Assembly (NCBI RefSeq): GCF_029027405.1
Contig: NZ_CP093396.1
Location: forward strand, 620,001 to 684,000
DNA: 64,000 nt
Source of the DNA: Sulfurimonas sp.
GTDB lineage: Bacteria > Campylobacterota > Campylobacteria > Campylobacterales > Sulfurimonadaceae
Direction of reading: 5' to 3'
Under the pieces are notes generated by a model. The model made no database searches, was not told where the DNA came from, and saw only the letters and a list, made by a program, of their open reading frames with translations. Below, piece by piece: positions 36,169-45,158 of this stretch; position 1 is the stretch's first letter; the number at the start of each line of letters is the position of its first letter. Both the position numbers and the translations under genes were made by a program.

Positions 36169-37371
36169 TTAGCTTATATTTTTAACAGCTTTTTTGAATT
36201 CGTTTCCGCGCTTGGCATAAGAGCTAAATTCATCAAGGCTAGACGCGGCTGGAGAGAGTAGAGCAACTTCATTTATATTTAAAACAGCATCTATTTTAGA
36301 TATAGCATCTGTTAAGTTTAAACATTTTTTTGAGTTAATTTTATGTTTTTTCCCTAGAGCAAAAAGTTTATCTTTGTTTGAACCAATTGTATAGATGCTA
36401 GCATCTATATTAATCAGGTATTGGAAAAGTTCATCAAGTTCTACTCCCTTATCATCACCACCTAAAATAAGGTGAATATGTAAGTCTTTGTATCTATTTA
36501 GAGCAGCCTTCGTCGCATCTATATTTGTTGCTTTTGTATCATTTACCCAAAGACGATTTTTGGAGTCTTTTAGCTCCTCTTGTCTATGTGGGTCAAGTTT
36601 AAAAGAGTTTATTTTTGTATAATCAATTCTATCAAATAGTATTTTATCTACTGCCATCCCAAGAATAGCATCTGCTAAAAAAGCACCTTTAAAGTTGACT
36701 TTTTTTATATTTATATCAAAATGCTCGGCTAAAGAATTCTCATCCTCATAGCTTATGATGTGAGCGTTTGTTTTGATATCTTTATATTTATGTGGAACTA
36801 TCGCAATTTCACCTTCTTGCATGCTTAACAGAGGTTTAAGTTTGGCATCTTCATACTCTTTCATACTTCCATGCCAACTTAAGTGGTCTGGATGTATAGG
36901 AAGTAAAACATATATATTAGGTCTTGCTATATTTGTATAGTGCATTGTAAAAGAACTAGTTTCTAATATCCATACTTTAGCATCTATGCTTAACTCAGCT
37001 AAAGGAGTTCCAATATTTCCACCTGCTTGTGAGCCTTTGTCTTTTAAAAGATGTTGCATCATCTGTGTTGTAGTTGTTTTACCATTTGTTCCACTTATCC
37101 ATATTTTAAGAGGTGGAGTGTCATTAAAATAGTCATATTCACTGATAAGATTTTTAGCTTTTTTGATAAGTGAATTTGAAGGAGAAATACCTGGAGAAGG
37201 GATTTCAAGTGAGGAGTATTTTGCATTAAACTCACTAGATGGATTTACTTTAAAACCATTTGAATCACGAAAAGGTTTAGTGCATTTATCATCATAAAAA
37301 ACAGCATTTATTGCTACTTTTGCAATAGCTTTTGTTGTTCTTCCATAACCAAAAAGAGATATCTTTTGCAT
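36169..37371 (-). CDS. murD: UDP-N-acetylmuramoyl-L-alanine:D-glutamate ligase
   Basis: 400 aa cytoplasmic ATP-dependent ligase adding D-Glu to UDP-MurNAc-L-Ala. It shows the P-loop of Mur ligases (WISGTNGKTTTTQMM), the HPDHLSWHGS motif that binds Mg and substrate, and the DPHRQE and NDTKATNIDA motifs typical of MurD. It is shorter than the enteric enzyme (about 440), as is usual in this phylum. The ATG follows the mraY stop directly (TAGATG), so the pair is translationally coupled. Confidence 0.93.
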   Translation of the reverse strand: MQKISLFGYGRTTKAIAKVAINAVFYDDKCTKPFRDSNGFKVNPSSEFNAKYSSLEIPSPGISPSNSLIKKAKNLISEYDYFNDTPPLKIWISGTNGKTTTTQMMQHLLKDKGSQAGGNIGTPLAELSIDAKVWILETSSFTMHYTNIARPNIYVLLPIHPDHLSWHGSMKEYEDAKLKPLLSMQEGEIAIVPHKYKDIKTNAHIISYEDENSLAEHFDINIKKVNFKGAFLADAILGMAVDKILFDRIDYTKINSFKLDPHRQEELKDSKNRLWVNDTKATNIDATKAALNRYKDLHIHLILGGDDKGVELDELFQYLINIDASIYTIGSNKDKLFALGKKHKINSKKCLNLTDAISKIDAVLNINEVALLSPAASSLDEFSSYAKRGNEFKKAVKNIS

Positions 37372-38433
37372 CTAGCGAATCTTTAAAGTGATAAGTGCTA
37401 TAAGATTTGAAAGTATGGCTATAATCCAAAATCTTACAATGATTTTATTTTCCGCCCATTTTTTCATCTCAAAATGATGATGTATTGGAGCCATTAAAAA
37501 AACTCTTTTTTTACGAAGCTTATAGCTACCAACTTGTAAAATTACAGAAACAGTTTCTATAACAAAGATTGACCCAATAAGAAGAAGTAAAATCTCACTT
37601 TTTGATATGATGGCAAGATAACCAAGAAAAGCACCAATTGTAAGTGAGCCACTATCGCCCATAAAAACTTCTGCTGGATGACAGTTATGCCATAAGAAGC
37701 CAGTTAAAGCACCCATTAAAGCACTGGCGACTATTGCAACTTCTCCAACATTAAAGTTGGGCATCAATAAGTAAGATGAGATAGTTGCATTCCCTGTAAT
37801 GTAGATAATAACACTAAAAGAACTAAGTGCTGCAAGAGAAGGAACCGTTGCTAAACCATCTAACCCATCTGTAAGGTTTACAGCATTAGAGGTTGATATA
37901 ATTACTAGAGACCAAAAAGCAATAGAGTAAACTCCCATGTCAAATATAGGTGTTTTAATAAATGGAAGATACAGGTCTGTGTTGAAATTTGAAAATATAC
38001 ACAAAAAAGATGTAACTATTAGGGATGCTAATAGTTGAAGTGCTAATTTTGTTTTTGCTTTTAATCCTGCAAGATTTTCACTCTTTTTTATCTTTGCAAA
38101 ATCATCTTGAAATCCAATAAGGGCAAAAAGTATAAGTGTTAAAATTGCTCCGAGTGCAAACATATTTGAAAATTTTATTGTAAGTAGTGAAGCTAATATG
38201 GTAGAGCCAATAAAAACAATACCACCCATGGTCGGAGTCTTCGCTTTTTGTTGGTGTGACTCTGGTGCCAACTCGTTAATAGGCTGTACACTTGATGTTC
38301 TTTGTGCCCACTTAATAAAACGAGGGAGTAAAAATAGTGTGAAAAGTAGAGCTATAAAAAATGAAATACCAGCTCTAATAGTGATATATCCAAGTATGTG
38401 AATGTTTAAGAGTTCATGAAGAGTGTAGAGCAA
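37372..38433 (-). CDS. mraY: Phospho-N-acetylmuramoyl-pentapeptide transferase
   Basis: 353 aa polytopic enzyme that makes lipid I on the inner membrane. Signature motifs are GFQDDFAK (Mg-binding aspartates), NAVNLTDGLDGLA, and the HHHFEMKKW loop near the end. About ten hydrophobic segments are present. It is first of a two-gene mraY-murD operon read on the minus strand. Start at 38433 (ATG, MLYTLHELL). Confidence 0.95.
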   Translation of the reverse strand: MLYTLHELLNIHILGYITIRAGISFFIALLFTLFLLPRFIKWAQRTSSVQPINELAPESHQQKAKTPTMGGIVFIGSTILASLLTIKFSNMFALGAILTLILFALIGFQDDFAKIKKSENLAGLKAKTKLALQLLASLIVTSFLCIFSNFNTDLYLPFIKTPIFDMGVYSIAFWSLVIISTSNAVNLTDGLDGLATVPSLAALSSFSVIIYITGNATISSYLLMPNFNVGEVAIVASALMGALTGFLWHNCHPAEVFMGDSGSLTIGAFLGYLAIISKSEILLLLIGSIFVIETVSVILQVGSYKLRKKRVFLMAPIHHHFEMKKWAENKIIVRFWIIAILSNLIALITLKIR

Positions 38434-38608
38434 ATGTTTTCCTAGTAATATAAATAACCATGTAAAATTTTAAAAACACATTATAGTATAACTTATTTAA
38501 ATCTTAGTAAAGTTATCAAAATATAATCACAGCTTATTAATTAAAAAAGATACAATGTTTAAAAATATAATTAATAATTATATTTAAGCTCTATGTAATA
38601 TAATAAAA

Positions 38609-38614
38609 TATAAT
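38609..38614 (+). promoter_or_regulatory. Probable -10 box of the sulfur-redox operon
   Basis: TATAAT at 38609-38614 (a second one at 38599-38604) in a very AT-rich leader upstream of the flavoprotein gene. The predicted transcript would start close to the hairpin at 38620. No -35 box is apparent. Confidence 0.5.
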
Positions 38615-38619
38615 ATCTT

Positions 38620-38640
38620 CTTTAGATAAAAAATCTAAAG
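38620..38640 (+). promoter_or_regulatory. Perfect 8-bp inverted repeat in the 5' leader of the flavoprotein gene
   Basis: CTTTAGAT-AAAAA-ATCTAAAG, immediately followed by the GGGGAAG ribosome site. It may be a 5' mRNA-stabilising hairpin, or an operator overlapping the transcription start. It could also tune access to the ribosome site, as the last G belongs to both. Confidence 0.45.
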
Positions 38641-38648
38641 GGGAAGAA

Positions 38649-40055
38649 ATGAATATAAATCGTAGAGATGCACTTAAAATGGGTGCTGTTAGTGTTGTTG
38701 CTGCTGCAACTGCTTTAAGTGTAACAGGATGTGGTAAGGCTGAGGCTGTTCCAGCAGCGGCTTGTTCTAATAAAAATATTCTTGGCAAACATCAAGTTGT
38801 AATTATTGGTGGAGGTTTTGGTGGTTTAACAGTTGCTAAAAACTTAAAGAAAAAAGATAAAAATATTGATGTTCTTGTGATAGAAAAAAATGATACATTT
38901 ATGTCTTGTCCATTTTCAAATGCATACTTAGGCAAGCTTGATGGTGTTAATTTAGGAACTTTTGTACACGATTATGCTCAACCTACTCAAAAATATGGTT
39001 ATGGCATGTTACGCTCTGAAGTTGTAAGCATAAATGCTAAAGCAAAAGAGGTTACAACTGCACACGGTGTAGTTGGGTATGATACTTTAGTTCTTTCTCC
39101 AGGTATTGCATATAATTATGAACAACAATTTCCTACATTCTCAAAAGAAAAAATCGCTGAAATCCAAAGAACTGCACCAGGGGCATTGATTCCAGGTAGT
39201 GAACATGTTATTTTAGAGAGAAGTTTATCTAATATGGAAGATGGTGATGTTGTTATTACTGTTCCATCAGGAAAATTTCGTTGTCCACCTGCTCCATTTG
39301 AAAGAGCTTGTATGATAGCTTCATATATGAAAAAAGAAGATATCCAAGGTAAAGTAATCATTCTTAACCCTAGTGCTAAGATAGCCAAAGGTGCTGCGTT
39401 TAAAGAAGCATGGAAAGAGCTATATGGCAATAGAATTATTCATATGGATAATTGTAAAATTGATGATGTTGATGTTAATGGAAAATCTATTTCTTTCACT
39501 CAGCAAGTTTCAACAGGTAAAAAAGATTCAGATGGCTTAGCAATAACTAAAGCTGTTAAAAAATCTCATAAATATGAAGTTCTTAACCTTATCCCTAACA
39601 ACAAAGCAAATGCTGTTGTAGCTATGTCAGGTGTTGCAACTACACAAGATTCTTTTGGTAAAGTTCTTATGAATGGTTGTTCTTTTAGAACAAAATCAGA
39701 TGAAAATATTTATGCTGTTGGTGATGTTGTAGGTCATGGTATCCCACCAAGTGGTCAAACTGCAGTATGGGCTGGTAAACAGTGTGCAGATGAAATCGTT
39801 AATAGAATTCAGAAAAAATCATTTACTTTAGCTGTTAAATCTAAATCAGTTACTGCCGGTAATGTTTGTTACTCAATGGTTGGTGATAACCCAGAAGAAG
39901 CGATTATGGTAACACATGATTTTTCTTGGACAGGAAAAATAATCAAAGGTAAAGGAAATGTACCTAAAGCTCCTAGTGGTAAATTCCGTTCAAAAGGAAC
40001 TGCTAAAGCTACTCGTGATTGGTATAGTGGAATAATGAGAGATTTATTTAGTTAA
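38649..40055 (+). CDS. Tat-exported FAD flavoprotein of the flavocytochrome c sulfide dehydrogenase / SoxF family
   Basis: 468 aa. The twin-arginine leader is NINRRDALKMG, with a lipobox-like VTGC ending at C28, so it may be a Tat-exported lipoprotein. The FAD fold starts at VVIIGGGFGGLTVAKNL. The active-site region GKFRCPPAPFERACM holds C212, equivalent to one redox cysteine of FccB. The region where FccB has its second cysteine reads YAVGDVVGHGIPPSG, with no cysteine; C344 (NGCSF) is the nearest. The C-terminal FCSD flavin-binding domain (CYSMVGDNPEEAIMV) is present. A likely role is periplasmic sulfide or related sulfur oxidation. The partners downstream are a Rieske protein and a cytochrome rather than FccA. 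Confidence 0.82.
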   Translation: MNINRRDALKMGAVSVVAAATALSVTGCGKAEAVPAAACSNKNILGKHQVVIIGGGFGGLTVAKNLKKKDKNIDVLVIEKNDTFMSCPFSNAYLGKLDGVNLGTFVHDYAQPTQKYGYGMLRSEVVSINAKAKEVTTAHGVVGYDTLVLSPGIAYNYEQQFPTFSKEKIAEIQRTAPGALIPGSEHVILERSLSNMEDGDVVITVPSGKFRCPPAPFERACMIASYMKKEDIQGKVIILNPSAKIAKGAAFKEAWKELYGNRIIHMDNCKIDDVDVNGKSISFTQQVSTGKKDSDGLAITKAVKKSHKYEVLNLIPNNKANAVVAMSGVATTQDSFGKVLMNGCSFRTKSDENIYAVGDVVGHGIPPSGQTAVWAGKQCADEIVNRIQKKSFTLAVKSKSVTAGNVCYSMVGDNPEEAIMVTHDFSWTGKIIKGKGNVPKAPSGKFRSKGTAKATRDWYSGIMRDLFS

Positions 40056-40058
40056 TCA

Positions 40059-40087
40059 AATAGAAGAGTTCTAAACTCTTCTATTTT
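40059..40087 (+). terminator. Intrinsic terminator or attenuator after the flavoprotein gene
   Basis: AATAGAAGAGTT, loop CTA, AACTCTTCTATT, then TT: a perfect 12-bp stem with 3-base loop ending in a short T run. It lies between the flavoprotein and Rieske genes. It probably lowers transcription of the downstream pair relative to the flavoprotein, or protects the upstream mRNA. Confidence 0.65.
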
Positions 40088-40103
40088 CAAGTAAAGGATT
40101 TTT

Positions 40104-40832
40104 GTGGATAGAAGAAATTTTTTAAAAATAGTAGGTACCACGGGGGTGCTTATGGCAGTGTCTCCCTCCTGTATAAACTCCAAATTGTATGCGGATAATG
40201 GAACTCTTTTTATATCTTATGAAAGAGTACAGCTCTTAGATGCAAATGGAAAACCAATCAAAGCAAGCTCTTTAAAGAAAGAAACAAACTATGTTTTTAA
40301 TTATCCTTTTGTCTCAACACCAGTAATTTTATTAGATCTTGATGAACCAACACTTAAAGATGTAAAATTAAAATCAGAAGACGGTGAAGAGTATATTTGG
40401 AAAGGTGGAGTAGGTTCAAAAGGCACGATAGTTGCCTATGTAGCTATTTGTTCTCATCAGTTAGCACATCCAACTCCAGAGGATAGTTTCTTGCAGTATT
40501 GTCAAAAAGATAAAAAAACAATGTCATATAAAGAGGGTGGAGTTATGGTTTGCTCTTCACATTTGTCTGCTTTTGATGTAAAAAGTGGCTGTAAAAATCT
40601 TTCAGGACCAGCTGAAGAACCTTTAGCTAGTGTTATTTTGGAGATTGATAAAGATGATACAATTTGGGCAAGTGCAGTTTTAGGACCAGATAAGTTTCAT
40701 GAATATTTTAAAGCTTTCAAGCCGGAACTAAAAAAATTCTATGGTGGAAAAAGAAAAGGCAAGAAAAAAATTAAAAATTCTGCAACTCTTTTGCCATTAA
40801 CAGAGTACACAAAAGAAATAGTTCAATATTAA
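40104..40832 (+). CDS. Tat-exported Rieske [2Fe-2S] protein
   Basis: 242 aa, GTG start with AAAGGA upstream. The leader MDRRNFLKIVGTTGVLM is a twin-arginine signal. Rieske cluster ligands are C116-S-H118 and C150-S-S-H153 (VMVCSSHLSAFD). The region between holds an extra cysteine (QYCQK). A lysine-rich stretch lies near the C-terminus (GGKRKGKKKIK). Operon position suggests it carries electrons between the flavoprotein and the cytochrome. It is not the Rieske of a bc1 complex, as no cytochrome b is present. Confidence 0.82.
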   Translation: MDRRNFLKIVGTTGVLMAVSPSCINSKLYADNGTLFISYERVQLLDANGKPIKASSLKKETNYVFNYPFVSTPVILLDLDEPTLKDVKLKSEDGEEYIWKGGVGSKGTIVAYVAICSHQLAHPTPEDSFLQYCQKDKKTMSYKEGGVMVCSSHLSAFDVKSGCKNLSGPAEEPLASVILEIDKDDTIWASAVLGPDKFHEYFKAFKPELKKFYGGKRKGKKKIKNSATLLPLTEYTKEIVQY

Positions 40833-40840
40833 GGGGTAAT

Positions 40841-41254
40841 ATGAAAATAGTTAAATTTTTATTGATTTGGGCTTTAGTCGCTACATCGCTACTTGGTTCT
40901 AAAGTAGAACAAGATGAACTTAAATCAGATATGAGAACAATGCTTAGTGCTATGGAAGACTTACAAAGAGCAGGTTTTTATAACAATAAAAAAGGTGTTC
41001 GAGAATCTGCAAAAAAGTTGATTGATAATTTGGATTCTTTAATAACCTCTGATGCAAGAGCATATCTTCCAGATGCCGTAGCTGATGCAGGAAAATTTGC
41101 TAAAAAAAGAGAAAAAATGATTAAAATGTATGCAAATGATTTAGTTGAATCAATACAAAATGGCAATTATGATGACGCAATAGAAGATTATGCTCAAATA
41201 CTTACTCAATGTACATCTTGTCATAGTCGTATTAGAAAAAGAGTTTGGAAATAA
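40841..41254 (+). CDS. Periplasmic cytochrome c'-like protein
   Basis: 137 aa with a signal peptide (residues 1 to about 19, LLIWALVATSLLGS). The body is helical and the single heme-binding motif C124-T-S-C127-H128 lies at the extreme C-terminus. That is the layout of four-helix cytochromes c'/c556. It begins 8 bp after the Rieske gene, so it is co-transcribed. Probable electron acceptor of the flavoprotein/Rieske pair; the heme environment (NO/CO binding or electron transfer) cannot be told from sequence. Confidence 0.8.
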   Translation: MKIVKFLLIWALVATSLLGSKVEQDELKSDMRTMLSAMEDLQRAGFYNNKKGVRESAKKLIDNLDSLITSDARAYLPDAVADAGKFAKKREKMIKMYANDLVESIQNGNYDDAIEDYAQILTQCTSCHSRIRKRVWK

Positions 41255-41268
41255 ATCTAAAATAATTG

Positions 41269-41274
41269 TATAAT
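41269..41274 (+). promoter_or_regulatory. -10 box upstream of gpmI
   Basis: TATAAT preceded by TG-like bases (TTGTATAAT), 31 bp ahead of the TTG start of gpmI. It marks a new transcription unit after the cytochrome gene. Confidence 0.6.
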
Positions 41275-41305
41275 CTCAAAACTTTATTTTATATAAGGAA
41301 TCACA

Positions 41306-42781
41306 TTGAGTAAAAAAGTTGTTTTAGTTATAACAGATGGAATAGGATATAGTAGTAAAACAGAGCATAATGCATTTTATAATGCTTTAAAACCTACTTA
41401 CGATAGACTGTTTGAGAAAACACCTCACTCTTTAGTTGATACTTCTGGTTTAAGCGTTGGCTTGCCAGAAGGTCAAATGGGTAACTCTGAAGTTGGTCAT
41501 ATGAGTATTGGAAGTGGGCGTATTTTATACCAAAATTTAGTAAAAATTTCATTGGCTCTAAGTGAGAATAGATTAGAAAAAAATGAAGTACTTCAAGATA
41601 TATTAAATTCTTCTCAAAGACTACATCTTATAGGACTTATGAGTGATGGTGGTGTACATTCTCATATTGATCATTTTATGGGAATTGCAAAAATTGCTGC
41701 AAAAAATGGAAAAAAAGTTTTTTTGCATCTTATAACTGATGGACGAGATGTTTCTCCAACTTCTGCTCAAAAATATTTAAAAATTGTTGAATCACACTTA
41801 AGCGAAAATATTCAAATAGCAACTATTTCAGGTCGTTTTTATGCGATGGATAGAGATAACCGTTGGACAAGACTTCAAAGAGCTTACGAAGCTATTGTAG
41901 AAGCAACTCCTAAAACAGACTTTGAGCCAGCAGGCTATATTGGCTCATCATATGCTCTTGGTGAAACAGATGAGTTTGTAGAACCAACTGCTTTTGAAGG
42001 GTATGACGGACTTAAAGAAGGGGATAGCGTTTTAACTATTAACTTTAGAAGTGATAGAATGAGAGAGTTAGTTACTGCTCTCGGGAGTGCTAACTTTTCA
42101 CATTTTACGAGAAAAACTTTAAATATAAATCTAGCAACAATGACAGAGTATGATAAAAGTTTTTCATATCCTGTTTTATTCTCTAATGATGCCCCCCCCA
42201 ATACACTGGCAGAAGTTATTTCAGCAAATGGATTAAAACAACTTCATACTGCTGAAACCGAAAAGTATGCTCATGTGACATTCTTTTTAAATGGTGGTAT
42301 AGATGAACCTTATGCAAATGAAACTAGAGTTCTCATCCCATCGCCTGATGTGAAAACTTATGATATGAAACCAGAGATGAGTGCAGATGCAGTAGCAGAT
42401 ACAGTGTTAGGGGCAATGGATGAAGATTATGACTTTATAGTAGTAAACTTTGCCAATGGCGATATGGTAGGTCATACTGGTGATGTAGAAGCCGCAAAAA
42501 TAGCTGTAAATACGGTAGACCAGCAACTTGGAAAAATATTAGAAAAAGCAAAAGAGAATAATTATGCTGTTGTTATCACTTCTGACCATGGAAATTGTGA
42601 AGAGATGAAAGATGATGATGGTAATATTTTAACAAATCATACCGTTGGAAAAGTTTGGTGTTTTGTAGTTGCAAATGGAGTAACAAAAGTTAAAGAAGGT
42701 GGTTTAAATAATATTGCACCAACAGTTTTAAAATTAATGGGTCTACAAATTCCATCTGAGATGGATGCTAGTTTAATCTGA
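41306..42781 (+). CDS. gpmI: 2,3-bisphosphoglycerate-independent phosphoglycerate mutase
   Basis: 491 aa cytoplasmic Mn-dependent enzyme interconverting 3- and 2-phosphoglycerate. TTG start with ATAAGGAA upstream. Metal and nucleophile motifs: VITDGIGY, MGNSEVGHMSIGSGR (phospho-serine), LHLITDGRDVSP, GRFYAMDRDNRW, and SDHGNCEEM near the end. A C8 run at 42192-42199 encodes part of NDAPPNT and is in frame. Confidence 0.96.
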   Translation: MSKKVVLVITDGIGYSSKTEHNAFYNALKPTYDRLFEKTPHSLVDTSGLSVGLPEGQMGNSEVGHMSIGSGRILYQNLVKISLALSENRLEKNEVLQDILNSSQRLHLIGLMSDGGVHSHIDHFMGIAKIAAKNGKKVFLHLITDGRDVSPTSAQKYLKIVESHLSENIQIATISGRFYAMDRDNRWTRLQRAYEAIVEATPKTDFEPAGYIGSSYALGETDEFVEPTAFEGYDGLKEGDSVLTINFRSDRMRELVTALGSANFSHFTRKTLNINLATMTEYDKSFSYPVLFSNDAPPNTLAEVISANGLKQLHTAETEKYAHVTFFLNGGIDEPYANETRVLIPSPDVKTYDMKPEMSADAVADTVLGAMDEDYDFIVVNFANGDMVGHTGDVEAAKIAVNTVDQQLGKILEKAKENNYAVVITSDHGNCEEMKDDDGNILTNHTVGKVWCFVVANGVTKVKEGGLNNIAPTVLKLMGLQIPSEMDASLI

Positions 42782-42802
42782 ATAAAATAAGGAATAATAT
42801 AA

Positions 42803-43549
42803 ATGAAGTTTTCAGGAAAAAATGTTTTAGTTACAGGTTCAAGTCGTGGTATTGGTGCAGAAATTGCAAAAACTTTAGCTTCTTTTGGTTTAAAGGTTTG
42901 GGTAAATTATAGAAACGGTGCTGATAAAGCAGATGCAGTTAAAGAAGCCATTGAAAAAGAAGGTGGTAAAGCAGCAGTAATTGGTTTTGATGTTAGTGAT
43001 GAAGCCGCATTCGCGGATGCGATAAAAACAATTGTATCCAGTGATGGAGAACTTTCTTATCTTGTAAATAATGCAGGAATTACAAATGACAAGTTGGCTC
43101 TTAGAATGAAAGAAGCAGATTTTATGAGTGTTATAAATGCAAATTTAACTTCATGTTTTGTTGGTTGTAGAGAATCTATGAAAGTGATGAGAAAGAAAAA
43201 ATTTGGAGCAGTTGTAAATATAGCTTCAATTGTTGGTGAAACAGGTAATGCTGGCCAAACAAACTATGCCGCATCTAAGGGTGGAATTATCGCAATGAGT
43301 AAAAGTTTTGCAAAAGAAGCAGGAACAAGTGGAATTCGTTACAACACTGTCACTCCTGGTTTTATAGCGACCCAAATGACAGATGCTTTAAGTGATGAAA
43401 TAAAAGATAATTTCACTTCAAATATTCCAATGAAACGCTTTGGAAATGCAAGTGAAGTTGCAGAAGCAACTGCATTTTTACTTTCAGACCATGCAAGTTA
43501 TATAACAGGGGAAACCTTAAAAGTTAATGGCGGATTAAATATGGCGTAA
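42803..43549 (+). CDS. fabG: 3-oxoacyl-[acyl-carrier-protein] reductase
   Basis: 248 aa NADPH-dependent short-chain dehydrogenase of fatty-acid elongation. Rossmann motif TGSSRGIGAEIAK, NNAGIT, and catalytic S-Y-K in NIASIVGETGNAGQTNYAASK. The C-terminal part (YITGETLKVNGGLNM) is typical of FabG. It is the first gene of the local fatty-acid block, followed by acpP, fabF and accA. The 22-bp gap after gpmI suggests read-through. Confidence 0.95.
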   Translation: MKFSGKNVLVTGSSRGIGAEIAKTLASFGLKVWVNYRNGADKADAVKEAIEKEGGKAAVIGFDVSDEAAFADAIKTIVSSDGELSYLVNNAGITNDKLALRMKEADFMSVINANLTSCFVGCRESMKVMRKKKFGAVVNIASIVGETGNAGQTNYAASKGGIIAMSKSFAKEAGTSGIRYNTVTPGFIATQMTDALSDEIKDNFTSNIPMKRFGNASEVAEATAFLLSDHASYITGETLKVNGGLNMA

Positions 43550-43581
43550 ATTTTAATAGGGCAATATTAAGGTATATATGT

Positions 43582-43587
43582 TATAAT
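43582..43587 (+). promoter_or_regulatory. -10 box of acpP
   Basis: TATAAT in the 71-bp gap between fabG and acpP, 33 bp before the acpP ATG. A separate strong promoter is expected because acyl carrier protein is abundant. Confidence 0.6.
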
Positions 43588-43620
43588 TTCGCGATTTTAT
43601 ACTAAAAAATAGGAGCTATA

Positions 43621-43848
43621 ATGGCACTTTTAGAAGATATTAAAGAAGTAGTAGTTGAGCAATTAAGCGTTAACCCAGATGAAGTAAAAGAAGATGCTAA
43701 GTTTGTTGAAGATTTAGGTGCAGATAGCCTTGATGTAGTTGAATTAGTAATGGCTCTTGAAGAGAAGTTTGATATTGAAATTCCTGATGATGAAGCAGAA
43801 AAAATTCAAACAGTTAAAGATGTAGTTGAGTATATAGAAAATAAATAA
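43621..43848 (+). CDS. acpP: Acyl carrier protein
   Basis: 75 aa, acidic. The phosphopantetheine attachment site is the serine in [17 protein letters not shown]. Standard length; AGGAG ribosome site. Carries growing acyl chains between the fatty-acid synthase enzymes encoded on both sides. Confidence 0.98.
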   Translation: MALLEDIKEVVVEQLSVNPDEVKEDAKFVEDLGADSLDVVELVMALEEKFDIEIPDDEAEKIQTVKDVVEYIENK

Positions 43849-43869
43849 TCAACGATAAAATGTTTTTTG

Positions 43870-43902
43870 AATGCAGTGAAGCTTATAGCTTTGTTGCATT
43901 TT
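43870..43902 (+). terminator. Weak stem-loop between acpP and fabF
   Basis: AATGCA ... TGCATT with an inner AAGC/GCTT pairing and TT following. It may partly terminate the short acpP transcript, giving more acpP than fabF mRNA. The inner bulges make it imperfect. Confidence 0.4.
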
Positions 43903-43939
43903 ATAAAGTATTTTATAAGTTTATCATGGAGGTTTTTAG

Positions 43940-45157
43940 ATGAAAAGAGTAGTAGTAACTGGTATGGGCATGATAAATGCAGTAGGAAATGATAAAGAGA
44001 GCTCTTTTAAAGCTATCTGTGAAGGTGAATGTGGAATAGATATCATAACAGCATTTGATACTGAAAAGTATAGTGTTAAAATTGCTGGAGAAGTAAAAGA
44101 TTTTGACCCATCAACTGTTATGGCACCAAAAGAAGTTAAAAAAGCTGACAGATTTATTCATTTAGGTTTAAAAGCAGCACAAGAAGCTATGTTAGATGCT
44201 GATTTACCTGAAGATACAGATATGGAAAGGTTTGGAATTAGTGCAGGTTCAGGCATTGGTGGTCTTCCATCAATAGAGAGAAACTCAATAATTTTAGAAA
44301 ATCGTGGTCCCCGTAGAATAAGCCCATTTTTTATTCCTGGTGCTTTAGTTAATATGCTTGGTGGATTTGTTTCTATTGAACATGGAACAAAAGGTCCAAA
44401 TCTCTCAAGTGTTACAGCTTGTGCAGCTGGAACTCATGCTATAAGTGAAGCTTGCAAAACTATTATGTGTGGTGGTGCTGATAAGATGTTAGTTGTTTCT
44501 GCAGAATGTGCTGTGACTGGCGTTGGTGTTGGTGGTTTTGCAGCTATGAAAGCATTATCAACAAACAATGAAAACCCTAAAGGAGCTTCTCGTCCATTTG
44601 ATGCGAATCGTGATGGTTTTGTTATGGGTGAAGGTGCAGCTTCTTTAGTAGTAGAAGATTATGAATCAGCAAAAGCACGCGGTGCTAAAATTTATGGAGA
44701 GATTATAGGTTTTGGTGAAAGTGGAGATGCAAATCATATTACCACTCCAAGTTTAGATGGTCCTGCTCGTGCGATGAAAGCTGCGTATAAGATGGCAGGT
44801 GAGCCAAAGTTAGATTATGTAAATGCTCATGGAACTAGTACTCCTATTAATGATAAAAATGAAACTGCTGCAGTTAAAGACCTGCTAGGTGGAAAAGAAA
44901 ATTGTCCTCCTATGAGTTCTATAAAAGGTCAAATAGGGCACTGTTTAGGAGCTGCTGGTGGAATCGAAGCTGTAACATGCTTAATGGCAATGAGAGATGG
45001 AATTATTCCTCCAACAATAAACTATAATACACCTGATGAAAACTGTGATTTGGATATTGTTCCTAATGTTTCTAGAAAAGCAGACTTAAATGTAGTTATG
45101 AGTAACTCTTTTGGTTTCGGCGGAACTAATGGCGTTTTAATTTTTAAAAGGATTTAA
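43940..45157 (+). CDS. fabF: 3-oxoacyl-[acyl-carrier-protein] synthase II
   Basis: 405 aa condensing enzyme. Catalytic Cys in [13 protein letters not shown], and the two catalytic histidines in [14 protein letters not shown] and [12 protein letters not shown]. Ends [14 protein letters not shown] as usual. ATG preceded by GGAGG. accA starts 1 bp after the stop. Confidence 0.97.
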   Translation: MKRVVVTGMGMINAVGNDKESSFKAICEGECGIDIITAFDTEKYSVKIAGEVKDFDPSTVMAPKEVKKADRFIHLGLKAAQEAMLDADLPEDTDMERFGISAGSGIGGLPSIERNSIILENRGPRRISPFFIPGALVNMLGGFVSIEHGTKGPNLSSVTACAAGTHAISEACKTIMCGGADKMLVVSAECAVTGVGVGGFAAMKALSTNNENPKGASRPFDANRDGFVMGEGAASLVVEDYESAKARGAKIYGEIIGFGESGDANHITTPSLDGPARAMKAAYKMAGEPKLDYVNAHGTSTPINDKNETAAVKDLLGGKENCPPMSSIKGQIGHCLGAAGGIEAVTCLMAMRDGIIPPTINYNTPDENCDLDIVPNVSRKADLNVVMSNSFGFGGTNGVLIFKRI

Positions 45158-45158
45158 T

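Noticed and set aside
42192-42199. C8 homopolymer inside gpmI as a phase-variation site
   Set aside because: The tract is in frame and the gene is a core glycolytic enzyme; the codons encode the normal A-P-P. Length 8 is borderline and nothing else supports switching.
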